From: Niastella sp. OAS944
Lineage (GTDB): Bacteria; Bacteroidota; Bacteroidia; Chitinophagales; Chitinophagaceae
Length of the DNA stretch: 64,000 nucleotides
Assembly: GCA_024809215.1 (NCBI GenBank)
Contig: JANUBW010000013.1
Coordinates: 1 to 64,000 of the forward strand
Direction of reading: 5' to 3'
Below the pieces are notes generated by a model. The model ran no database searches, had not been told where the DNA came from, and saw only the letters and a program-made list of their open reading frames with translations. Shown here piece after piece: positions 16,124 to 22,599 of the stretch. Within the stretch, counting starts at the first letter, position 1; each line of letters opens with the position of its first letter. The position numbers were made by a program, and so were the translations under genes.

Positions 16124-16936
16124 ATGAAAAAAGAACTCCGCATATTTTTCACCGCCATGATGTTCTTAACGCGGTTACCCGTACCGCGTTTTACCGACCA
16201 CTCACCAGATTACCTGGAGCGATCGGTAAAATACTTTCCATTGATCGGCTGGATGGTCGCCGGCATAAGCGCATTAACCTTTCTGATCTTCAACAAATAC
16301 ATTAGTGAAGACATTGCCATAGCAGCTTCCATTATTGCAGGCATATTAACTACCGGCGCGTTTCATGAAGACGGCTTTGCCGATGTGTGCGACGCTTTTG
16401 GCGGTGGTTGGACAAAAGAAAAGATCCTGATGATCATGAAAGACAGCAGGCTTGGTTCGTATGGTGTAATAGGCATGATGTCGATACTATTGTGCAAATT
16501 CCTCTTATTAAAAGAGCTGCCGAAATTCATGCCCGATCTGCATAGTCCGTCAATTAATATTTTCTATAACTATCGCTACTTCATACTAACATTGTTTGCA
16601 GCCCATGGGGTTAGCCGGTTGATGCCGGTGTTGGTGATGCGTTATTTTGATTATGTAACCGATCCTGATGGCAGCAAATCGAAACCTGTTGCCAGCCGTA
16701 AACCATCGATATTGTTTTTAGTAGTACCCACACTTACCGCCCTTCTGCCATTTGCTTTTATGAGCTGGCAGTTTATACTGGCAGTGATACCGGTGGTCTA
16801 TGCAGCCTTCAGCCTGGCCAAGTATTTTAAAAAATGGATCGGTGGCTATACCGGCGATTGCCTGGGCGCCATTCAGCAGGTAAGTGAATTGTGCTTTTAT
16901 TTGGGAATGATCATTATTTGGCGGTATGTTATTTGA
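16124..16936 (+). CDS. cobS: Adenosylcobinamide-GDP ribazoletransferase (cobalamin synthase)
   Basis: 270-aa integral membrane enzyme joining AdoCbi-GDP and alpha-ribazole(-phosphate) to make cobalamin (phosphate). The signatures are MMFLTRLPVPRF near the N-terminus, HEDGFADVCDAFGG at 81-94 (acidic, Mg2+-binding), and KDSRLGSYG at 106-114. Several hydrophobic segments follow, and GGYTGDCLGAIQQ lies near the C-terminus. It starts 3 bp after cobT. Confidence 0.96.
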   Translation: MKKELRIFFTAMMFLTRLPVPRFTDHSPDYLERSVKYFPLIGWMVAGISALTFLIFNKYISEDIAIAASIIAGILTTGAFHEDGFADVCDAFGGGWTKEKILMIMKDSRLGSYGVIGMMSILLCKFLLLKELPKFMPDLHSPSINIFYNYRYFILTLFAAHGVSRLMPVLVMRYFDYVTDPDGSKSKPVASRKPSILFLVVPTLTALLPFAFMSWQFILAVIPVVYAAFSLAKYFKKWIGGYTGDCLGAIQQVSELCFYLGMIIIWRYVI

Positions 16937-16957
16937 TTATGATTGAAATTTGCACAC

Positions 16958-17563
16958 ATGTCCATTTATCTTATTCGACATACTACACCACTCATTGAAA
17001 AGGGCCTGTGTTACGGGCAGCTGGATATTGATGTTACTGATTCTTTTCATGAAGAAGCGGCACTCATAAAAAATGTGTTGCCTGCAATTGAACAAGTGCA
17101 TAGCAGTCCGCTCATACGCTGTCACAAGTTGGCCAGTCATTTATTTCCAACGCAGGAGATCTCCCTTGAGCCCAGCCTTATGGAACTGGCTTGTGGCGAA
17201 TGGGAAGGCATACACTGGGATGCTATTCCCGCCGAGGTTATTGATCCATGGATGAAAGATTTTGTAAATGTGAGCACACCCGGCGGTGAGAGTTATATAC
17301 AAATGCACAAACGGGTAACCGAATGTTTTACCAGGATTGCTGAAGGGCCTAAACCGGTGGCCATTGTAACGCATGGCGGTGTTATAAGAAGCATTCTGGC
17401 GCATATTACCAATACGCCGCTGGTTGACAGCTTTGGGGCTTTTAAGATCAGTTATGGCTGTGTAATAGAGTTAAACGCTACCCCGGCCGGATTTACACAT
17501 AAAGCGTTGCATAGTGTTGTAACAGAAAAAGAGCAGCATAAGCCCAGTAAATTCAAAAAGTAA
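16958..17563 (+). CDS. cobC: Alpha-ribazole phosphatase (histidine phosphatase family)
   Basis: 201 aa from ATG 16958. It has the histidine-phosphatase core: LIRHTTP at 5-11 with the catalytic His8, the second arginine in VHSSPLIRCHKLA, and the acidic ELACGEWEGIHWD. The second catalytic histidine is in AIVTHGGVIR. In a cob operon such proteins remove the 5-prime phosphate from alpha-ribazole phosphate or cobalamin phosphate. A TTG start five codons earlier is possible but less likely. It is the last gene of the B12 regulon. Confidence 0.92.
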   Translation: MSIYLIRHTTPLIEKGLCYGQLDIDVTDSFHEEAALIKNVLPAIEQVHSSPLIRCHKLASHLFPTQEISLEPSLMELACGEWEGIHWDAIPAEVIDPWMKDFVNVSTPGGESYIQMHKRVTECFTRIAEGPKPVAIVTHGGVIRSILAHITNTPLVDSFGAFKISYGCVIELNATPAGFTHKALHSVVTEKEQHKPSKFKK

Positions 17564-17644
17564 CCTCTTCAGACCTTTTAAGCCGGCTTTTTTAGTTAAT
17601 ATCGCATTAATTATCAATACTGATGAGATTTGGCAATTTTCCTG

Positions 17645-17652
17645 TAAATTTG
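17645..17652 (+). promoter_or_regulatory. Probable -7 box of the tRNA-Arg gene
   Basis: TAAATTTG matches TAnnTTTG and lies 39 bp before the first tRNA base. It is embedded in an imperfect hairpin ggcaatttt/aaatttgcc. I see no clear -33 element at standard spacing. Confidence 0.4.
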
Positions 17653-17691
17653 CCGCCCGCCGGGAAGCCGAGCGTAAAGTTCTTCAAAACT

Positions 17692-17763
17692 GGTCTCGTA
17701 GTACAATGGATAGTACGCAAGTCTCCGGAACTTGATATTCCAGTTCGATTCTGGACGAGACCA
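17692..17763 (+). tRNA. tRNA-Arg (anticodon CCG)
   Basis: All arms fold. The acceptor is GGTCTCG (17692-17698) with CGAGACC (17756-17762). The D stem is GTAC/GTAC (17701-17704, 17713-17716). The anticodon stem is CAAGT/ACTTG (17718-17722, 17730-17734) with loop CTCCGGA, giving anticodon CCG at 17725-17727, which reads CGG. The T arm is TCCAG-ttcgatt-CTGGA (17739-17755). The discriminator base is A17763 and CCA is not encoded. The 72-nt length is normal. Confidence 0.93.
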
Positions 17764-17800
17764 CTCTCACGTTTATTTTGAAAGTAACGAAAAGCATTAG

Positions 17801-17834
17801 ACCCGTATAAGACTTGGTTTTGTATGGGTTTTTT
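17801..17834 (+). terminator. Likely terminator after tRNA-Arg
   Basis: acccgtata pairs with tgtatgggt (two wobble-type positions) around a 15-nt loop, and a run of six T follows. It is 38 bp downstream of the tRNA. Confidence 0.5.
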
Positions 17835-18037
17835 GTTTCAACTACTACTCATCCAATTCTTGGATCAAGTCACAAAATTAGGGGATTGTTTGTTTACTCA
17901 TTGATTTAAGCGAATCTGAATAAGAAGAAGTTGATGTCCCTTACGGTCTTACGATCCTGAAAGATTTAATATTCTTCTTTTCCGTAAGCTGGCCCTGGTC
18001 TTTTTTATTGCCCGTCCGTTGGAATTTAGGGCGAGGT

Positions 18038-18372
18038 TTAATTGAAAAAAAAGCGGGAATAATTCAATTACACGTCTTTTGCATTGAAAAGAAGAAACTG
18101 TTTGTTCAATTGGAGGTTCTCTTAATTAAAAAAGAGGAATTGTTTTTTCAATTAGAAGTTCTTTCAATTGAAAAAGAAGAACAGTAGCTTCAATTGGATA
18201 AGCTTTCAATTAAAAAGATTGTACAGTTTTTTCAATTGCGTGCTCATTCAATTAAAAAGAATGTGCAGTTTTTTCAATCAAATGCGCTTCCAATTAAAAA
18301 GAATGAGGAATTTTTTCAATTAGAAGTTCTTTCAATTAAAAAATAATTACATTCTTTTCAATTGTGAATAAG
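18038..18372. repeat. Tandem array with an exact 42-bp period, seven units
   Basis: The word ttcaat recurs at 18063, 18105, 18147, 18189, 18231, 18273, 18315 and 18357, each exactly 42 bp apart, although sequence between units varies. A typical unit is TTCAATTnnnnnnTCnTTCAATTAAAAAGAATGnnCAGTTT. Inside a unit the two CAATT words are 16 and then 26 bp apart. The array is A/T-rich, has no start-to-stop frame and lies between the tRNA and the convergent gene at 18595. It is flanked by 17835-18037 and 18373-18594, in which I see nothing. Confidence 0.85.
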
Positions 18373-18594
18373 CACCCCTTTAATAGAAAAAATTGATTTT
18401 CAGTCATTTAAGCCATCAGCACGGCTGTTCTTTATAAAGAATCGTATTTGTCCCGGTCTGCCAGCATCAATTGAGTACAAACAACACTTACTCTCTCGCA
18501 TTATTAATCGAATATGCGTTATTGGAATTCCAACAATTGAATCTGGCGTACAGGGGGCATAAGTATATTTGAAGCAGAATTGTTATATGTTTAA

Positions 18595-19089
18595 TCAGTT
18601 TTCAACTAATTTAACATCTATTACTTTTTCATGGTTGACGCTAAAATATTCACCGGTATGGTAGGTCATCAGGATCGCTTTTTTGCGGTCTAACATAAAA
18701 TAGCTCCAGTTTGTAGGTTCAAGAGCATAAGATAATTTAAGAAAATCAAGATCGTTTCTGTTTATGAAGAACCGGGCCATTACTTTCTTGTCTTTTAAAA
18801 ACAGGATCCACCATTTTGAACCTTCCCCATCAGCCATCCAGTCATAATTAACTTCAGGCGGCAGGCTTACTCCAGTTTTCGTTTCAACAATTTCTCGGTC
18901 AAATGCAAGCCCTACAAACAATACCGTGTCCCATTGCACACAGTCGATTTTTGCAAACTCAATTTTTTTTCCTTCTTCTATATCTTTTAGGGAGGCTTTA
19001 AATGTTTTTATACAGGAGGGAAGATCAGCCTGTGCACTGCAATTTGTGAATAATACTATCAGGAAAACTGTTAACAAAAAATTACTCAT
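18595..19089 (-). CDS. Secreted or lipid-anchored protein of unknown function
   Basis: 164 aa. The N-terminus MSNFLLTVFLIVLFTNCSAQA is a signal peptide; the cysteine at 17 is in an atypical lipobox (LFTNC), so lipid anchoring is uncertain. The mature part has an acidic, aromatic-rich character (VQWDTVLFVGLAF, WMADGEGSKWWILFLKDKK) and ends in alternating strands. I do not recognise a family. It stands alone, convergent to the repeat array and divergent from the gene at 19319, with a 229-bp gap between them that should hold both promoters. Confidence 0.7.
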   Translation of the reverse strand: MSNFLLTVFLIVLFTNCSAQADLPSCIKTFKASLKDIEEGKKIEFAKIDCVQWDTVLFVGLAFDREIVETKTGVSLPPEVNYDWMADGEGSKWWILFLKDKKVMARFFINRNDLDFLKLSYALEPTNWSYFMLDRKKAILMTYHTGEYFSVNHEKVIDVKLVEN

Positions 19090-19318
19090 TTGAATATTTC
19101 TTTTTATCGTTGAGCTTGCACCAAATATAAACAGAAACTAATCTCAAAAACCTAACTGAATGGCATAATTGATAACTGTGCAGTTCCCGGGCATAACCGT
19201 GACGTTTGGGGCTATAAGTGTGTATTACTACACTACCATTTCCTTTCTTCACATTTCTTATACAATAAAAACTACCCCACAGCGATATACAATCAGCCTT
19301 AACCCATCAATCAAGATT

Positions 19319-20041
19319 ATGAAATTGAAAACTTTTATTATTCTATTCCTGCTACCGCTCTTATTCTCCTGCAATAATCATACACACCCTAAATCTGGCG
19401 CTTCATATAAAGATTCAGTTCTGGCCAAATATCTCAGGTTTGCAGAATCTTCATCAACGATCGACACAACAGACACCAACTATAAAACCCTGAAAGGCTA
19501 CATAAAAAACGACACTTCGTTCTTTACAAACCTTGATTCCGAACTCGAATCTTATATAAAAATAGACGAAATGAGTAAAGTCAGGGATAGCTGCATCAGG
19601 CAACCGACATTACCATCGTTGGGAGTTGATGAGGCATACAGGTTTAACTATCATAAATCGTTTTGTCCTTATACTACAGATGTTACGATAAGTATTAAAG
19701 GAGACAGCATAAATTTTCATTTTATATTATATCAACAGGATTGGGCAACTACCTGCAAGATCATTAATGAATATGACAAGAAGTTAACAATTCAAAACTG
19801 GAATGAGATACAGAATGCCTTAACAAGAGCAGATTTTTGGGGACTGAAAAAATACAATGGTTATAGCGGTTTAGATGGCGATGGACTAACAGTAACTGGT
19901 TATAGAAAAGGAATGTACAACAATCGGGATGAGTATCATTTGGTTTACCGATGGAGTGTTAATCGAACAGCTCTTATTGATCCATTTATAGTCGCCTTAA
20001 AGTTTTCGGGAGATAAACAGGGTTGTATGACAAGTAGATGA
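19319..20041 (+). CDS. Lipoprotein of unknown function
   Basis: 240 aa from ATG 19319. The frame is open for 50 codons upstream but only this start gives a lipoprotein signal, MKLKTFIILFLLPLLFSC, with C18 as the lipid-anchored residue. The mature protein is Asp/Ser/Tyr-rich, with SFCPYTTDVTISIKGD and later ADFWGLKKYNGYSGLDGDGLTVTGY. No family is recognised. The short 20-bp gap to the convergent gene at 20062 has no terminator that I can see. Confidence 0.7.
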   Translation: MKLKTFIILFLLPLLFSCNNHTHPKSGASYKDSVLAKYLRFAESSSTIDTTDTNYKTLKGYIKNDTSFFTNLDSELESYIKIDEMSKVRDSCIRQPTLPSLGVDEAYRFNYHKSFCPYTTDVTISIKGDSINFHFILYQQDWATTCKIINEYDKKLTIQNWNEIQNALTRADFWGLKKYNGYSGLDGDGLTVTGYRKGMYNNRDEYHLVYRWSVNRTALIDPFIVALKFSGDKQGCMTSR

Positions 20042-20061
20042 TAATTAAAGTTAAGAATTAT

Positions 20062-20604
20062 TCATTCATCCAATTCCTTCTTAATGATCTGCTTAGCCTT
20101 TTTTCTATCTGCCTTCCTTTGAATTGATTTATGCTTACTGGCATGTTCGTTCTTGTCTGACTTAAAACACATATGTGAATAGGCAAAGTAGGATCTTTTT
20201 TTAAGCATTAAGCCATTAAGATTACAATCATTACGTCCACAGTCATGCTTTGAATAAATGCCGAAGTTCCGGTGTTTGATGCTTTTTTCGGCGAGGATCT
20301 TTTGCTGATTATGTTTGATATCTTTCCACATCTGGCTTTCATCTGCTTTTGTAAGTTCCTGGCCCAAAGTAATAATATCGTAATAAGTAACGGGGTCTTT
20401 CAGTTGTAGAAACTCAAAGAACTTTTTAAATTTCGTATAAGCATATTCTCTAACTTCAATCCTTTCAGCAAGGGAGAGCTTTTTATTCTCAGTAATAGAT
20501 CGATAAAGTCCAAGCGTATTGAAATCAGTATATTTTTTGTGGTTATCAATATAAAAGAAATATTCTTTTAGTGTTAGCTTATTGAATGGCTGGGAGATTT
20601 TCAT
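20062..20604 (-). CDS. Basic, lysine-rich protein of unknown function
   Basis: 180 aa from ATG 20604 (MKISQPFNKLTLKEYFFYID). Thirty upstream codons are open but overlap the promoter of the divergent gene. The N-terminal 100 residues are helical and charged. The C-terminal part has a cysteine/histidine patch (HDCGRNDCNLNGLMLKKRSY, HMCFKSDKNEHASKH) that could bind a metal, then a Lys/Arg-rich helix KADRKKAKQIIKKE suggesting nucleic-acid contact. No family is recognised. Lower G+C than the surrounding genes. Confidence 0.6.
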   Translation of the reverse strand: MKISQPFNKLTLKEYFFYIDNHKKYTDFNTLGLYRSITENKKLSLAERIEVREYAYTKFKKFFEFLQLKDPVTYYDIITLGQELTKADESQMWKDIKHNQQKILAEKSIKHRNFGIYSKHDCGRNDCNLNGLMLKKRSYFAYSHMCFKSDKNEHASKHKSIQRKADRKKAKQIIKKELDE

Positions 20605-20656
20605 AAATTCAATTATTATAGTCTCTAAAATAAAACAAAAGACCATCTTTACAAAC

Positions 20657-21004
20657 ATGTTAGACCAAAACTTTTGCGAAGCACTTGAACACAAAGTTTC
20701 TGAAGCACTTGCCCATCTTGCCGATAAAAAACTTAATGGACTTTGGTGCGATGGTATATTGTTATCTGAACCAGACAGCCACTATTCTCAAAAATTTATC
20801 AATGACAACAGGCAGACTAAACTGAAAGCTTATGTTGGTTATGATGGACAAACCTCTTACATACTGATTTTAAAATTTGGCCCCAAAGCATTAAGCAGAT
20901 ATGCCCGGAATTTAGACATACTATTAAGTATTCCATCAACAGACCTTGATAATTGGTTCTTCATCGATGTCGATAGCAAAACAATTGAAATACAACTCGA
21001 TTGA
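20657..21004 (+). CDS. Small cytoplasmic protein of unknown function
   Basis: 115 aa from ATG 20657 (MLDQNFCEALEHKVSEAL), 52 bp from the divergent start at 20604. It has no signal peptide or membrane segment. A helical N-terminus is followed by strands TKLKAYVGYDGQTSYILILKFG and WFFIDVDSKTIEIQLD, a compact alpha/beta protein. A strong terminator lies 8 bp after its stop. The two divergent genes share one short control region, so they may be regulated together. Confidence 0.6.
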   Translation: MLDQNFCEALEHKVSEALAHLADKKLNGLWCDGILLSEPDSHYSQKFINDNRQTKLKAYVGYDGQTSYILILKFGPKALSRYARNLDILLSIPSTDLDNWFFIDVDSKTIEIQLD

Positions 21005-21012
21005 TTGGTAAG

Positions 21013-21045
21013 CCCCGGCGGTATTCGCCGGGGTTGTTTTTTTTT
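21013..21045 (+). terminator. Strong rho-independent terminator
   Basis: Perfect 8-bp stem ccccggcg/cgccgggg (21013-21020, 21026-21033) with a 5-nt loop and a nearly unbroken tail of 12 T. Confidence 0.85.
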
Positions 21046-21117
21046 GCTTATGGCACCAATCTTGCAGCTAACGATCATCAATATTTTTAATAATCCGCTA
21101 GCCTGTAAAAATCCATT

Positions 21118-21981
21118 ATGATCCGTTATTATTTAATGTACGCCCTGGCACTTATACTTTCCCTGGGCGCCTGTTCGAAAGACTCCGATTCTACCGACAA
21201 AAACGACACGCCAACCTCTGGTAAAAAAGGTGCAGATTTCTCAACCAATATGCAATATGGCGCCTGGAACGATGATATCGTTGCGTTGAAAGCACACTGG
21301 TACTATACCTGGGGAAATACTTTGCATGATGCTTCTCCTAAAAACTGCGAGTTTGTTCCCATGTTCTGGGGGCAGGCGAATGTAACACAAGCCAATATCA
21401 ATACAGCTAAACAGCTTAAAGAGCAGGGCAAAATAAAATATGTGCTTGGCTTTAATGAACCTAACCGCGCAGATCAATCGAACACAACCGTTTCGCAGGC
21501 GCTGAAGTTATGGCCGCAACTCGAAAGCATCGGTTTGCCTTTAGGCAGTCCCGCTGCCGACTGGCCTACCCGCCAATGGTTCTACGACTTTATGGATAGT
21601 TGCAAAGTACAAAATAAACGGGTTGACTTCATTTGCGTTCACATGTATGCAAACCTCGATGAGAATGTTTATCTCAATACATTAAAGGATATATATAATA
21701 AATACAAACTTCCCATCTGGATCACCGAGTTTGCCCCGGCCGACTGGAATGCAACCACAATGGATGCCAACCCATACAAACCCGACCAGGTACTTGCCTT
21801 TATGCAGCGACTGTTACCTAAATTAGAAGAACTGGATTATGTAAAAAGATACTCCTGGTTCTCTGGTGACCCTACAAGCCCGCAAATGTGGTCATCTGCA
21901 CTGATAGATGTAAATGGTAACCTTACCGAATTAGGCAAATGGTATGCGAACTACAAGCCTAATACTACTATTACAAAATAA
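21118..21981 (+). CDS. GH128-like glycosyl hydrolase lipoprotein (probable beta-1,3-glucanase)
   Basis: 287 aa. A lipoprotein signal with C19 in SLGAC is followed by a Ser/Thr/Asp-rich linker to about 37. The catalytic TIM barrel shows the GH128 / glycosyl-hydrolase-catalytic-core pattern: WYYTWGNT, FVPMFWG, YVLGFNEPNRADQSN with acid/base E114, and LPIWITEFAPADW with the nucleophile E204. W, Y and D residues line the groove (CVHMY, RYSWFSGD). The length fits a bare catalytic domain. It probably degrades beta-1,3-glucan (fungal or algal wall) at the cell surface. A bidirectional terminator follows. Confidence 0.88.
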   Translation: MIRYYLMYALALILSLGACSKDSDSTDKNDTPTSGKKGADFSTNMQYGAWNDDIVALKAHWYYTWGNTLHDASPKNCEFVPMFWGQANVTQANINTAKQLKEQGKIKYVLGFNEPNRADQSNTTVSQALKLWPQLESIGLPLGSPAADWPTRQWFYDFMDSCKVQNKRVDFICVHMYANLDENVYLNTLKDIYNKYKLPIWITEFAPADWNATTMDANPYKPDQVLAFMQRLLPKLEELDYVKRYSWFSGDPTSPQMWSSALIDVNGNLTELGKWYANYKPNTTITK

Positions 21982-22008
21982 TTATTCAAAAGCCTCATAT
22001 AAATAAAT

Positions 22009-22036
22009 CAGGGTTGCTTAACGGCAACCCTGTTTT
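22009..22036 (+). terminator. Terminator after the GH128-like gene
   Basis: Perfect 9-bp stem cagggttgc/gcaaccctg (22009-22017, 22024-22032) with a 6-nt loop and a T run. It could also serve the convergent minus-strand gene at 22059. Confidence 0.85.
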
Positions 22037-22058
22037 ATTGTAACATCGTAAACAATGT

Positions 22059-22295
22059 TTACTCAGCTTTTTCAAGCTCAGCAGCTTCTTCAGTTGCTTC
22101 TTCAGCAACAGCAGTTTCGCTAGCAGCTTCTTTAGCTGGTTTGGCTTTCTTTGATGATTTGTCAAGAATTTTTTCAAGGGCGCCGATAGCTTCCTGAAGT
22201 GGTTTCAATTTTGCCATCAACTCTAGTTCTTCTTCTTTAAGTTTCTTTAATGCGTCTGTCACTGGATTTTCTTTTACAATGGTTTCTTTGGCCAT
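22059..22295 (-). CDS. 78-aa acidic coiled-coil protein
   Basis: MAKETIVKENPVTDALKKLKEEELELMAKLK is followed by QEAIGALEKILDK, then an Ala/Glu/Lys-rich low-complexity tail of 30 residues (AEEATEEAAELEKAE). It has no signal peptide. The regular hydrophobic spacing at 12-45 predicts a coiled coil. I do not recognise a function. 22296-22562 upstream is A/T-rich and contains no gene that I can support; it should hold the promoter. Confidence 0.7.
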   Translation of the reverse strand: MAKETIVKENPVTDALKKLKEEELELMAKLKPLQEAIGALEKILDKSSKKAKPAKEAASETAVAEEATEEAAELEKAE

Positions 22296-22562
22296 AAGAA
22301 TTGCTATGTTTTTTTATGTGATTATTTCGAAGAATGCTAAAATTTTTGCCTTTTTAGGAAACAGGTCGCTAAAATACATAGTTAATTGAAATGGCAAAAT
22401 TCCGGAGGTAACTTTAATTTCTAACACCATAAAAAACGCATTTCAAAGCCGTTTTTCCCTATAAACATTGGTAAGAATACATAATTTACTCAAGAAAAAG
22501 CAGCAAAAATGGCAATTAACACATTATAAATATTAATACTTCGATTTTTTTGCCAAAAAAGA

Positions 22563-22590
22563 AAAACCCCGCATCATCAGGCGGGGTTTT
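22563..22590 (-). terminator. Terminator of the GH3 gene
   Basis: Perfect 10-bp stem aaaaccccgc/gcggggtttt (22563-22572, 22581-22590) with an 8-nt loop. It lies 9 bp past the stop of the GH3 gene on the minus strand, followed there by A/T-rich sequence. Confidence 0.8.
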
Positions 22591-22599
22591 ATTTGCAAG

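Noticed and set aside
17578-17597. Terminator of the cob operon at aagccggctttttt
   Set aside because: The palindrome leaves no loop large enough for a stable hairpin, so it is not annotated, though the T run is suggestive.
17692-17763. tRNA-Arg as attachment site of an integrated element
   Set aside because: No integrase gene and no second copy of the tRNA 3-prime end was seen in the window.
18038-18372. CRISPR-like array
   Set aside because: Units are degenerate copies of one 42-bp motif without unique spacers between identical repeats, and no cas gene is present.
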